From the NCBI RefSeq assembly GCF_900169715.1, contig NZ_LT835161.1:636716-700715 (forward strand): a DNA stretch of 64,000 nucleotides. The letters run 5' to 3'. Of the stretch, positions 55,713-64,000 are shown piece by piece. This DNA comes from Kocuria massiliensis (GTDB lineage: Bacteria > Actinomycetota > Actinomycetes > Actinomycetales > Micrococcaceae). Each line of letters begins with the position of its first letter. The stretch's first letter is position 1. The position numbers and the translations under genes are program-made. The notes under the pieces are model-generated. The model did not search any database, had not been told where the DNA came from, and saw nothing but the letters and a program-made list of their open reading frames with translations.

Positions 55713-55737
55713 GAGGGTATTCCGGCGGGATACCCTC
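55713..55737 (+). promoter_or_regulatory. Palindromic operator overlapping the MFS gene -10
   Basis: GAGGGTAT, 9-base spacer, ATACCCTC: perfect 8-base arms. The right arm contains TACCCT (55731-55736), 7 bases before the ATG at 55744, the position of a leaderless -10. A repressor bound here would block initiation. Confidence 0.65.
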
Positions 55738-55743
55738 AAGATC

Positions 55744-57108
55744 ATGATCACCCGGAAATTCCACGCCAAATGGCTCATTTGGGGCGTTGGCATTGCGGCC
55801 TACCTTCTCGCCCTCATCAACCGCAGCTCGTTCTCCGCGCTGGGTCCCACCGCGCAGGAACACTTCGGTGCGGAGGCGACGGTCTTGTCGTCCTTCCTCG
55901 TCCTCCAGCTCGTGGTCTATGCGCTGTGCCAGATTCCAGTGGGCGTGAGCCTGGACCGTTTTGGGACGTCCTGGGTGATCGCGAGCGGTCTACTGCTCAT
56001 GTCCGTGGCGCAATTTGCGCTCGCCAGTACGGATCTCATTCCGGTGGCGATCGGTGCCCGCATCTTATTGGGCGCCGGGGATGCCTGCATCTTCACGTCG
56101 GTCGTGCGATTGGCTGCGGAGTGGTTCACACGGAAACAATCGCCTGTGGTCAACCAGATCACCGGGTTGGCAGGGCAGGTCGGTCAGCTGGTGGCCGTTG
56201 CCCCGCTCGCGGCCGTGATTGGAGCCTTCGGGTGGATGACGGGTTTTGCGAGTCTTGCCGCCATCGGGGTCGTCATCTTGATCCTCGTCGCGTTGGTCAT
56301 GCGTGATGGTCCAGGCGCCGGCACGCTCGCCGAACGCCTGACCGGTCGACAGAAAGAATTGCCGACGACGAGCGCGCCCGTCTTCGCGGATACCGGCCCC
56401 ATCATCCTGACCGAGGTCTTGCCCGTGGTCGGTCCCGGTTCGAGCGGAGTCTTTCCGGCGATCAAGTCCCTCATCAAACGCCCGGGCATCCGCTTGGCCT
56501 TTTGGGTTCATTTTTCGACGATGTTTGCCCCAGACAGCTTCCTCCTGCTCTGGGGCACCCCGTTCCTTACTGGTGGTCTCGGCTACACCAACGCTCAGGC
56601 GCACCTTGTGCTCGATGCCGCGATCGTTGCTTCGATGGTGGGGGCGTTGGTCTTCGGGCCGATCATCTCGAAATACTCCGACCATCGCGTGACCTTGGCG
56701 CTTGGGGGAGTGTTGACGATGTTCGCGTCCTGGATTGTCGTGATCGCGTGGCCGGGTGCCGCACCGATCTGGCTCACCATGCTGGTCGGCATCATCATGG
56801 GAGCCGGAATCCCTTTGTCCATGATCGCTTTCGACATCGTGCGTACGCATGCGCCCAAGCGGCAACGGGGCGTGGCCACCGGCTTGGCCAATATGGGCGG
56901 GTTCACCGCCGCACTGATCACGGTTCTCATGGTCGGAGTGGTACTGGACCTCATGGGAGCCGGAACCCCATCGACCTATTCTCTCGGCGGGTTCAAGGCC
57001 GCCATGGCCGTGCAATTCCCCTTGTGGATCATTGGAATTCTCATGATCCTGATCGAGGTGCCCCACGCGCGTCGGTACCTGAAAGAGCGTGCTCGGCCCA
57101 GTCAGTAG
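55744..57108 (+). CDS. Major facilitator superfamily transporter
   Basis: 454 residues, 12 predicted helices. The loop 2-3 motif reads GVSLDRFGTSWV (motif A-like), and a central cytoplasmic loop of about 60 residues separates the two halves. The pattern is of sugar-phosphate/anion-proton symporter or exporter type; substrate unknown. The ATG at 55744 is chosen because it begins the first helix-proximal segment and follows the operator; the long upstream frame overlaps the opposing gene. Converges with kup. Confidence 0.85.
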   Translation: MITRKFHAKWLIWGVGIAAYLLALINRSSFSALGPTAQEHFGAEATVLSSFLVLQLVVYALCQIPVGVSLDRFGTSWVIASGLLLMSVAQFALASTDLIPVAIGARILLGAGDACIFTSVVRLAAEWFTRKQSPVVNQITGLAGQVGQLVAVAPLAAVIGAFGWMTGFASLAAIGVVILILVALVMRDGPGAGTLAERLTGRQKELPTTSAPVFADTGPIILTEVLPVVGPGSSGVFPAIKSLIKRPGIRLAFWVHFSTMFAPDSFLLLWGTPFLTGGLGYTNAQAHLVLDAAIVASMVGALVFGPIISKYSDHRVTLALGGVLTMFASWIVVIAWPGAAPIWLTMLVGIIMGAGIPLSMIAFDIVRTHAPKRQRGVATGLANMGGFTAALITVLMVGVVLDLMGAGTPSTYSLGGFKAAMAVQFPLWIIGILMILIEVPHARRYLKERARPSQ

Positions 57109-57113
57109 TCGGC

Positions 57114-57152
57114 GCCTCCCAGGGGGGGTAAACGTTTCTCGCCCGGGGAGGC
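57114..57152. terminator. Possible hairpin between MFS and kup genes
   Basis: GCCTCCC and GGGAGGC arms with a 25-base loop between the convergent stops. Weak. Confidence 0.35.
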
Positions 57153-57163
57153 AGTTCAGCCCG

Positions 57164-59194
57164 TTAGAGTTCCGCCTGCGCGCCCATGACCGTCGTCCCG
57201 GTGGGTGGCAGATGCAAGGCATGCGTACGGTTGGCCGCGAATTTCTCGAGGAACCGGAAGAGCCCCTTGCGCCAGCGCGACATGCACTTGTCGTCGCCCT
57301 TCTCGATTCGGAACACCGAGAGCATGTAGTTCGCTTCGTCGGGGTCGAAATCGAGTTCCCCGCAACGTCCCGTGGCCAGGCGAAGTGCTTGAGGCACGTC
57401 CTGCGAATCGTTGAAACCGACACGGCAGAGAATATGCACGATGCCGTCGTCGGGATCTCCCAAGTCGGAGACGCTGATGCGGTCCTCGGCCCTCACGTGG
57501 GGCACGCCGACGTTTTTCATCGTGATGATGACGGCGTGTTCGTGGAGAACGTGGTTGAACTCCATATTGTTGCGCAATGCGAGGGGAGTGGTGAGCGGGT
57601 TGCCGTGCGGATAGACGGCGACGCCGGGCACGCGACGAACGTTTGTTTCCCGCACCCTTTCCACGAATTCCTCGATGGGTCCCTCCATCTCGGCGCGCCG
57701 TCCCCACATGATCCGTGAGCCCTTACGCCACGTGAGCATGATCGTGATCGAAATTCCCGCGATGAGGAGGGGGAGCCAACCTCCCGAAAAGACTTTGACG
57801 ACGTTCGCGCCAAAAAGAACGAGCTCGAGCCCTCCGACGAAGAACGCCAACAGGCCGACGCGCAGGATCGACCATCCCCACACCGCGTGGGCCAGGAGGA
57901 GGAAGAGTGACAGTTCGAGCAACAGCGTTCCGGTCACCGAGAGCCCGTAGGCCGCAGCCAGGCCGCCGGACGACTGGAAAACGATCACGAGTGCGACGAC
58001 ACCCACGAAGAGCAGCAGATTGACGGTTGGCATGTAGATCTGCCCACCTTGGTCCTGAGAGGTTTGAATCACCCGAAGACGCGGCAGCAGGGAGAGTCGC
58101 GTCGCTTGGCGAGACACCGAGAAGGCCCCGGAAATAACGGCCTGCGAAGCGATCACGGTGGCGGCCGCCGCGAGGGCCACCAGCGGCAGCTGCGCCCAGC
58201 TCGGCGCCAGATGGAAGAAAGGATTGTCGATGGTTTCAGGCTTGCGCAAGATCATTGCTCCCTGGCCAAGGTAATTGATGGCCAGGGCCGGGAGGACCAA
58301 GGAAAACCACGCGAGCATGATGGGCTTGCGACCGAAATGACCCATATCCGCGTAGAGGGCTTCCACACCTGTCACTGCGAGAACGACGGCGCCCATCGCA
58401 ACGAACGCGACGAACGGGCGGTCCAGAGCAAAAGCAAATGCATAGGTGGGCGAAAATGCGCGGAAAATGGACGGATTCTGCACGATCTGCGGGAGTCCGA
58501 GCACGATCAAGACCACGAACCACGCGACCATGATGGGCCCAAAGGCTTTGCCGATCGAGCCGGTGCCCCACCGCTGGACGAAAAAGAGGAGCGTCAGAAT
58601 CACCACGGAGACCGGCACGATGTACTGCCCGAAGCCTGGATCGGCAACTTCGATACCTTCGATGGCACTCATCACCGAGATCGCGGGTGTGATCAGCGAG
58701 TCGCCGTAGAACAGGGACGCGCCGATGACGGCCAGAATGATCGCCGCACCGGCACGGCTCGAACGTTTGCCGAGCTTATGCCAAATCAAGGAGGCGAGGG
58801 AGAGGATTCCGCCTTCGCCCTGGTTATGGGCCCTCATGATGAAGCCGATGTATGCGACCGTCACGATGAGGATCAGGCACCACAGCACCATCGAGATCAC
58901 GCCGAGGACATCCTGATCGGAGGGTGCGATCGCGTGATCGTGAATACTGAAGACGGTTTGCATCGAATAGAGGGGGCTGGTTCCGATGTCCCCGAACACG
59001 ACGCCCATGGCGGCGATGACCATCACCAGAATCCCCTTGGATCGGGGACGTGGCGCGTCGAGGGGGATCGACATAGTTTCAGACTCGGCAACTTGTTCCG
59101 AATTAGCCTCCGAAGCTTCGGCGTCGGCCTCGGAGGGTTCAATGTGATTCGATGCTGAATCAGCGGTGTTATTCACGAACGATGATTGTGCCAC
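57164..59194 (-). CDS. kup: Kup potassium uptake protein
   Basis: 676 residues. About 12 membrane helices start with GVVFGDIGTSPLYSMQTVFS, the Kup/HAK/KT signature, with AHNQGEGGILSLASL next; a soluble C-terminal domain of about 150 residues follows. Low-affinity K+/H+ symport. The N-terminus has an acidic extension of about 50 residues. GTG at 59194 chosen; an ATG at 59074 would remove the extension. Confidence 0.93.
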   Translation of the reverse strand: MAQSSFVNNTADSASNHIEPSEADAEASEANSEQVAESETMSIPLDAPRPRSKGILVMVIAAMGVVFGDIGTSPLYSMQTVFSIHDHAIAPSDQDVLGVISMVLWCLILIVTVAYIGFIMRAHNQGEGGILSLASLIWHKLGKRSSRAGAAIILAVIGASLFYGDSLITPAISVMSAIEGIEVADPGFGQYIVPVSVVILTLLFFVQRWGTGSIGKAFGPIMVAWFVVLIVLGLPQIVQNPSIFRAFSPTYAFAFALDRPFVAFVAMGAVVLAVTGVEALYADMGHFGRKPIMLAWFSLVLPALAINYLGQGAMILRKPETIDNPFFHLAPSWAQLPLVALAAAATVIASQAVISGAFSVSRQATRLSLLPRLRVIQTSQDQGGQIYMPTVNLLLFVGVVALVIVFQSSGGLAAAYGLSVTGTLLLELSLFLLLAHAVWGWSILRVGLLAFFVGGLELVLFGANVVKVFSGGWLPLLIAGISITIMLTWRKGSRIMWGRRAEMEGPIEEFVERVRETNVRRVPGVAVYPHGNPLTTPLALRNNMEFNHVLHEHAVIITMKNVGVPHVRAEDRISVSDLGDPDDGIVHILCRVGFNDSQDVPQALRLATGRCGELDFDPDEANYMLSVFRIEKGDDKCMSRWRKGLFRFLEKFAANRTHALHLPPTGTTVMGAQAEL

Positions 59195-59577
59195 CAGGTC
59201 AGAGGCGCGGCAACATCAAAAGATGGCATTCGATGTGATGTCAACAACCATTATTTGGGGACCACAGTAATGATGCCGGAAACAACCTTCCCGAACGTGA
59301 AATGGTGCCTCACCGATGAAACCAAGCCATCCCCAAATCACCGCACATTCTTGGTGTTTTTGCCATACATTGTGGGCGTAAAACCCTGCGTCCAAGGAGG
59401 GCGGTTTGCAAAAAATCGCCGTTTTGGCCCACGTTCAACACGTTCCGTTGACCGTGCATGAGGTTCGGCCCACCGCGGAGGCGGACGATCGAGCGCTCCG
59501 AACCGGGTAGATTCGGGAATAACGGAGGGGCTGAAGAAGTTCCCTCGAGTACATGTCCGCGAGACTCTGGAGGTCAC
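59195..59577 (+). other. Divergent promoter region of kup and sseA
   Basis: 383 bases. I looked for a c-di-AMP (ydaO) riboswitch in front of kup and did not see its conserved blocks. The open plus frame from 59458 into sseA shows no homology. No RNA gene found. Confidence 0.5.
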
Positions 59578-60483
59578 GTGCCAGCACCAACCGAAAGCAA
59601 CACCAAGTTTGCCCAGTACGCCCATCCGGAGCGATTGGTCAGCACACAATGGCTGGCTGAGCACGCCAAAGATCCCGGCGTGGTGGTCGTCGAGAGCGAC
59701 GAGGATGTCCTGCTGTACGAAACCGGCCACATCCCCGGGGCCGTCAAGGTGGACTGGCACACCGAACTCAACGACAGCGTCACCCGTGACTACATCGACG
59801 GAGAAGCCTTCGCCGACCTGATGTCCCGCAAGGGAATCAGCCGCGACAGCACGATCGTCGTCTACGGGGATAAGTCCAACTGGTGGGCCGCATACGCGCT
59901 GTGGGTCTTCACGCTGTTTGGCCACGACGACGTTCGCCTCCTTGACGGTGGCCGCGCCAAGTGGATCGAGGAAGATCGCCCGCTGACCACCGAGGTGCCC
60001 AACCCCGCTGCCGGTGATTACCCCGTCGTAGAGCGCAATGACGCTCCCATCAGGGCCTACCTGTCCGACGTCCGCGAATCCTTGGGCGAGATCCCGCTGA
60101 TCGACGTACGGAGCGCGGACGAATACACCGGTCGGCGCACTCACATGCCGAATTACCCGGAGGAAGGCGCCTTGCGCGGCGGCCACATCCCCACGGCGCA
60201 TTCCGTTCCGTGGGCCCGTGCGGCCAACGACGACGGCACCTTCAAGTCCGCCGAAGAGCTCCGCACGATCTACCAAGACGAGCTGGGGCTGAACACGGAT
60301 CAAGACATCATCGCGTACTGCCGCATCGGGGAACGCTCCAGTCACACCTGGTTCGTCCTCGAGCACCTCCTAGGATTCCGCAACGTTCGCAATTACGACG
60401 GATCCTGGACCGAGTGGGGCAACGCAGTACGCGTGCCGATCGTTCAGGGCGAAGAGCCCGGAGAGGTTCCCGCAGCATCATGA
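59578..60483 (+). CDS. sseA: Thiosulfate sulfurtransferase (rhodanese)
   Basis: 301 residues, two rhodanese domains. The active cysteine is Cys248 in [13 protein letters not shown]; the CRIGER loop is the thiosulfate-type. The first domain lacks a cysteine as usual. GTG at 59578 with GGAGG upstream. Its stop overlaps the sufE start (ATGA), matching the sseA-sufE pairing common in actinobacteria and implying sulfur transfer to or from SufE. Confidence 0.93.
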   Translation: MPAPTESNTKFAQYAHPERLVSTQWLAEHAKDPGVVVVESDEDVLLYETGHIPGAVKVDWHTELNDSVTRDYIDGEAFADLMSRKGISRDSTIVVYGDKSNWWAAYALWVFTLFGHDDVRLLDGGRAKWIEEDRPLTTEVPNPAAGDYPVVERNDAPIRAYLSDVRESLGEIPLIDVRSADEYTGRRTHMPNYPEEGALRGGHIPTAHSVPWARAANDDGTFKSAEELRTIYQDELGLNTDQDIIAYCRIGERSSHTWFVLEHLLGFRNVRNYDGSWTEWGNAVRVPIVQGEEPGEVPAAS

Positions 60484-60923
60484 CCGAAACCACCACGGAC
60501 CTGCCGCAGGCCCTGCAGGAGATCGTCGATGATTTCGCCGACCTCCCTCCACAGGACAGGCTCCAGCTCCTTTTGGAATTCAGCAAGGGCTTGCCCGACC
60601 TTCCCGCCCGGTTCCAGGATCATCCCGAACTCCTCGAACCGGTGCCCGAATGTCAGTCGCCGATCTTCCTGGTGACCGAGGTCGAAGAAGACGGCACCGT
60701 GCGGTTGTTCTTCTCAGCGCCACCAGAGGCGCCGACCACGCGAGGGTTTGCCGGCATCTTGCAAGAGGGCCTAGACGGTGCATCGGCTGAGACGGTCACC
60801 GCGGTTCCCGCGGACCTTCCCCTCCGGCTTTCCCTGACTCAAGCGGTCAGCCCCCTGAGGCTCAATGGCATGAGCGGTATGTTGACGCGCATTCAGCGTC
60901 AAGTCGCCGAAAAAACCCAGTAG
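60480..60923 (+). CDS. sufE: SufE family sulfur acceptor protein
   Basis: 147 residues. The sulfur-accepting cysteine is Cys58 in [30 protein letters not shown] is the conserved C-terminal helix. In other bacteria SufE takes sulfane sulfur from SufS; here coupling to the rhodanese SseA by a 4-base overlap suggests that partner instead. ATG start. Confidence 0.92.
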   Translation: MTETTTDLPQALQEIVDDFADLPPQDRLQLLLEFSKGLPDLPARFQDHPELLEPVPECQSPIFLVTEVEEDGTVRLFFSAPPEAPTTRGFAGILQEGLDGASAETVTAVPADLPLRLSLTQAVSPLRLNGMSGMLTRIQRQVAEKTQ

Positions 60924-60967
60924 TATCCCCACCCACCAGCGAACAACGCGACCAGAGGAGAAAATCC

Positions 60968-61468
60968 ATGGCTGAAGTAACCTTCCAAGGCAATCCGACT
61001 CAAACCTCCGGATCCCTCCCCGAGACGGGAACCACCCCGCCGGCCTTCACCCTGGCCGGAACCGACCTTGGCGAGGTCACGGAAAATGATTTCCGCGGCA
61101 AGACCGTGGTCCTGAACATTTTCCCGTCCGTCGACACGGGTGTGTGCGCGGCCAGCGTACGTAAATTCAACCAAGAGGCCTCGACGCTGAACAACGCCGT
61201 TGTGGTGTGCGTGTCCAACGACCTCCCGTTTGCCCTGGGACGCTTCTGCGGTGCCGAAGGCATCGAGAACGTCGTCACCGCCTCGGGATTCCGTTCGACC
61301 TTCGGCGACGACTACGGGGTGCGCATCACCGACGGTCCCATGGAAGGCTTGCTCGCCCGCTCCGTCGTCGTGATCAGCCCCGAAGGCCACGTGGCTTATC
61401 AGGAACTGGTCCCCGAAATCGGCCAGGAGCCCAACTACGACGCCGCGCTCGCTGCGGCCCAGGCTTAA
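60968..61468 (+). CDS. tpx: Thiol peroxidase
   Basis: 166 residues, atypical 2-Cys peroxiredoxin. Peroxidatic Cys60 in [15 protein letters not shown] and resolving Cys94 in GRFCGAEG are 34 residues apart as in E. coli Tpx. Reduces alkyl hydroperoxides with thioredoxin. AGAGGAG upstream of the ATG. 44 bases after sufE, so probably part of the same transcript; ends at a strong terminator. Confidence 0.96.
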   Translation: MAEVTFQGNPTQTSGSLPETGTTPPAFTLAGTDLGEVTENDFRGKTVVLNIFPSVDTGVCAASVRKFNQEASTLNNAVVVCVSNDLPFALGRFCGAEGIENVVTASGFRSTFGDDYGVRITDGPMEGLLARSVVVISPEGHVAYQELVPEIGQEPNYDAALAAAQA

Positions 61469-61488
61469 ACTTTTCGCGTTTCGTTAAG

Positions 61489-61534
61489 GAACCCACCGGG
61501 TTGAGGGAAGACCTCGATCCGGTGGGTTCTTTCT
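61489..61534 (+). terminator. Terminator of sseA-sufE-tpx
   Basis: 11-base perfect stem GAACCCACCGG with its complement, 19-base loop, then TTTCT. Confidence 0.85.
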
Positions 61535-61689
61535 GTTGTGCCCGATGACGGCGGCCCGGCTTCTGGCGCGATGGGACAGTGGCCGGCAATGTGGTGGGGC
61601 GCGGTTGGCTGCCCTTGATTCCGCGTTAACAAGGGCCGTAGCGGTGGTAGCCTGAACTGAATTTAGATGCTCAATCCATCGGGAGAACC

Positions 61690-63183
61690 GTGTCTTCACA
61701 AATCAAGCCGCAGGCCCTGACCGACGAAGGACTCAAGCGGGGTCTCCGGAACCGGCACATGCAGATGATTGCCATCGGCGGCGCCATCGGTACAGGACTC
61801 TTCGTTGCATCTGGCGGAACCATTGCCAACGCCGGGCCAGGCGGAGCGCTCGCGGCGTACGTCGTCATCGGCATCATGGTCCTTCTGCTCATGCAATCTT
61901 TGGGAGAGATGGCCGCGCATCTGCCGTTAGCCGGCTCCTTCCAGACGTACGCCACGCGATTCGTGAGCCCCTCGTTTGGCTTTGCCATGGGGTGGAATTA
62001 TTGGTTCAACTGGGCGATCACGGTTGCCGCGGAGCTCGTTGCCGCCGGACTCATCATGTCCTTCTGGTTGCCGGACGTTCCAGGTTGGGTATGGGCCGCC
62101 GTCTTCTTGGTTCTCCTGACGGGCCTCAACGCGTTGTCTGCGCGGGCCTACGGTGAAGGCGAGTTCTGGCTGGCCGCGATTAAAGTCGCCGCCGTCGTCT
62201 TGTTCTTGGTTGCGGGCCTTTTGATGATTCTGGGGATCTTCGGTGGGAAGGCCCCGGGCGTATCTAACTGGACCACCGGGGACGCACCCTTCAACGGCGG
62301 ATTCATCTCGATCATTTCGGTGTTCATGATCGCTGGGTTCTCCTTCCAGGGAACCGAAATGATCGGTGTTGCCGCGGGCGAGGCCGAGAATCCGCGTCGG
62401 GACGTTCCCAAGGCCCTGCGCTCCGTGTTCTGGCGCATCATGTTGTTCTACATCGGCGCCATCACCGTCATCGGTTTCTTGGTTCCGTATACCGATCCCA
62501 ACCTCCTGCGCAACAGCGAAACCGATATCGCCTTCTCGCCCTTCACCTTGGTGTTTGAGAGGGCCGGCGTGGCCTTCGCGGCGTCTCTCATGAATGCCGT
62601 GATTTTGACGGCGATTCTTTCAGCAGGTAATTCAGGCCTCTACGCGTCAACCCGCATGCTGTTGTCCCTAGCGTTGGAAGGAAAGGCGCCCAAGATCTTC
62701 GCGCGAGTCAATAAGCGAGGCATCCCCATGCCGGCCTTGATCGCGACGGCCTGCGTCGGCCTCGCCGGGTTCATTACGGCGATTGTGGGGCAAGGTGCGG
62801 GGTACACCTGGTTGGTCAACATTTCCGGTTTGTCGGGATTCATCGTGTGGGTAGGCATCGCCGTATGCCACTTCAGGTTCCGCCGTGCCTACGTGGCACA
62901 GGGGTACGACCTCAAGGACCTCCCCTATAAGGCACCGCTGTTCCCCTTGGGGCCAATCATCGCGTTTGTCCTGTGCATCATCGTGATTTTGGGGCAAAAC
63001 TACGAGGCAGTGTTTAAGGGACAACTGGTCGAGGTGCTGACCTCGTACATTGGGTTGCCCGTATTCCTCGCGATCTGGTTCGGACACAAGCTCGTGACTC
63101 GGTCCAAGAGCGTACCGCTCATGGAAGCCGATGTTCAGTCACTTGCCCCGGCCGGTTCGTCGAGCTCGCAGAAAGAGAACTGA
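61690..63183 (+). CDS. Amino acid permease, LysP-like
   Basis: 497 residues, 12 helices, APC superfamily. GLRNRHMQMIAIGGAIGTGL starts helix 1; SLGEMAAHLPLAGSFQTYA, GFAMGWNYWFNWAITVAAEL and IIGIFGG-like segments follow the lysine permease LysP closely. Proton-driven uptake of lysine is likely but other basic or neutral substrates are possible. GTG start with GGGAG upstream. Followed by a strong terminator. Confidence 0.9.
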   Translation: MSSQIKPQALTDEGLKRGLRNRHMQMIAIGGAIGTGLFVASGGTIANAGPGGALAAYVVIGIMVLLLMQSLGEMAAHLPLAGSFQTYATRFVSPSFGFAMGWNYWFNWAITVAAELVAAGLIMSFWLPDVPGWVWAAVFLVLLTGLNALSARAYGEGEFWLAAIKVAAVVLFLVAGLLMILGIFGGKAPGVSNWTTGDAPFNGGFISIISVFMIAGFSFQGTEMIGVAAGEAENPRRDVPKALRSVFWRIMLFYIGAITVIGFLVPYTDPNLLRNSETDIAFSPFTLVFERAGVAFAASLMNAVILTAILSAGNSGLYASTRMLLSLALEGKAPKIFARVNKRGIPMPALIATACVGLAGFITAIVGQGAGYTWLVNISGLSGFIVWVGIAVCHFRFRRAYVAQGYDLKDLPYKAPLFPLGPIIAFVLCIIVILGQNYEAVFKGQLVEVLTSYIGLPVFLAIWFGHKLVTRSKSVPLMEADVQSLAPAGSSSSQKEN

Positions 63184-63208
63184 CGCCGGAGCAGTATTGC
63201 GAGCTCAT

Positions 63209-63245
63209 CCCACCTGTCGAAACATCGACAGGTGGGATTTTTATT
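63209..63245 (+). terminator. Terminator after the permease gene
   Basis: 12-base perfect stem CCCACCTGTCGA, AACA loop, complement, then ATTTTTATTTTA. Confidence 0.93.
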
Positions 63246-63607
63246 TTATTTTCACCTTTCTGCAATCTCGGCGAATGCACTTTCGTTGTTGGGTGCCACG
63301 CCAATCCCCGTACCGTGTGACCTGGCATAAATCCCTGAAATTCCTCGGAGGTTCCGCTTGGAGAGGCTGGATGGCGGCAGCAGTCCGGCCCTGCATCAAG
63401 CCACGTGAACCGTCAATTGCAGGCGCATGAACTGTATGCAACTTTGTTCTAAATTTGCCTCATTCTCAATTACGCCGAGAGGGGAAATGTATACCGTTGA
63501 CCCTCTGAACTCGAAAAGGTTAGACTGCAAAAACAAATCGAATCCAATTATTGGTTTCGAAAATTAGATTGTGAACTAATGTGGATCGACAATCAGGAAG
63601 TAGGACC
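63246..63607 (+). other. Upstream region of the PRC-barrel gene
   Basis: About 360 bases, AT-richer near the end. Apart from a promoter candidate at 63497-63526 I see no gene or structured RNA. Confidence 0.5.
63497..63526 (+). promoter_or_regulatory. Putative promoter of the PRC-barrel gene
   Basis: TTGACC, 18-base spacer, TAGACT, the same elements and spacing as the groES promoter (TTGACC-18-TAGAGT). About 80 bases of leader follow. Confidence 0.6.
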
Positions 63608-64000
63608 ATGACTAATAACCAGAACATTGAGTCCCTGCGTAACAGCACCGTATTCAGCAACAACGGCGACAAGATCGGTAAGGTCGGCGAGATCTACCTC
63701 GATGACCAGACCAACGAACCCACCTTCGCAACGGTCAACACCGGATTGTTCGGATCCAAGGAAACTTTTGTTCCGCTCAACAAGGCCAAGGCCACCGATG
63801 ACGGCATCACGGTTCCCTTCGACAAGGACTTCGTCAAGGACGCTCCGAACATCGACGACGACGGTTCGTTGAGCCCCGAGGAAGAACAGCGCATCTACGA
63901 GTACTACTCGTTGGATCGTTCGACGTCGGGCCAGGGCGGTAACGCCGGCCAGGAGCGTCACGACGGTAACGCTGCCGCCGGAACCGCCGCTGGCACCGCC
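63608..64000 (+). CDS. PRC-barrel domain protein (cut by window edge)
   Basis: 131 codons visible from the ATG at 63608, no stop before the edge. SLRNSTVFSNNGDKIGKVGEIYLD and TFATVNTGLFGSKETFVPL form a PRC barrel, the small beta fold also found in RimM and photosynthetic reaction centres; the part after about residue 100 is Gly/Ala-rich. In actinobacteria such domains often lead into a DUF2382 stress-protein region, which may lie beyond the window. GGAAGTAGG upstream of the start. Confidence 0.85.
   Translation, partial: MTNNQNIESLRNSTVFSNNGDKIGKVGEIYLDDQTNEPTFATVNTGLFGSKETFVPLNKAKATDDGITVPFDKDFVKDAPNIDDDGSLSPEEEQRIYEYYSLDRSTSGQGGNAGQERHDGNAAAGTAAGTA

Noticed and set aside
59195..59577. Possible c-di-AMP riboswitch upstream of kup
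   Set aside because: Such a switch often precedes K+ transporter genes, but its conserved blocks were not recognisable on the minus strand.

Overview
The window is chromosomal DNA of a high-GC Gram-positive bacterium, most likely an actinobacterium of the Micrococcaceae/Micrococcales. The pointers are a mycothiol glycosyltransferase (mshA) fragment at the left edge, CIRCE-controlled groES-groEL, a GuaB plus GuaB3 pair, an actinobacterial DUF4011 helicase-like giant, frequent GTG starts, and many start codons lying 6-7 bases after a -10 hexamer (leaderless genes).

Layout. 1-4.8 kb: mshA (partial, minus), then the operon alr-tsaE-tsaB-rimI-tsaD (cell-wall D-alanine and tRNA t6A modification). 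4.8-7.4 kb: a GCS2-type ligase and a THUMP-like methyltransferase, both minus. 7.4-9.6 kb: groES-groEL with two CIRCE operators. 10-12.2 kb: a membrane O-acyltransferase with an SGNH domain. 12.3-18.4 kb: guanine nucleotide synthesis (guaB, guaB3, guaA) interrupted by SURF1 and DUF3817 genes. 18.6-23.2 kb: a degenerate SF1-helicase-like protein and a small partner. 23-30 kb: SAF protein, FmdB zinc ribbon, 5-FCL, galU, a SepX/GlpR-like membrane protein, CYTH-CHAD protein, a small membrane protein and tRNA-Ala(CGC). 30-39 kb: LysR-like ligand domain, mscS, NUDIX, orphan osmolyte-binding lipoprotein, alaA-type aminotransferase, xseA/xseB, rmuC. 39-42.5 kb: ABC-2 exporter plus DesK/NarL-type two-component system. 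42.6-44.2 kb: osmC-like gene and ychF.

44.16-50.76 kb is the striking part. Five short cassettes sit in a row directly behind ychF, all in the same orientation: a GNAT acetyltransferase, a GIY-YIG protein, an AAA/ABC-type ATPase of defence-island type, a PD-(D/E)XK-family protein, and a decaying VapBC/FitAB toxin-antitoxin pair. Each cassette ends in a degenerate copy of the last 33 bases of ychF. Four of the five copies still read as a YchF-like C-terminus (pattern R-N-x-x-E/Q-F/W-R-F-x-x-stop) with the stop at the same codon. I interpret this as a cassette array built by repeated site-specific insertion into the ychF 3' end, where every insertion supplies a new gene terminus. It resembles an integron or an SCC element in logic. 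No recombinase is present in the window, so it would have to act in trans.

50.9-64 kb returns to core-like genes: hchA, two small hypotheticals, arfB, two VOC proteins, an AlkZ-like winged-helix protein, an MFS transporter with a palindromic operator over its -10, kup, sseA-sufE-tpx (sulfur and peroxide handling), a LysP-like permease, and a PRC-barrel protein cut by the right edge.
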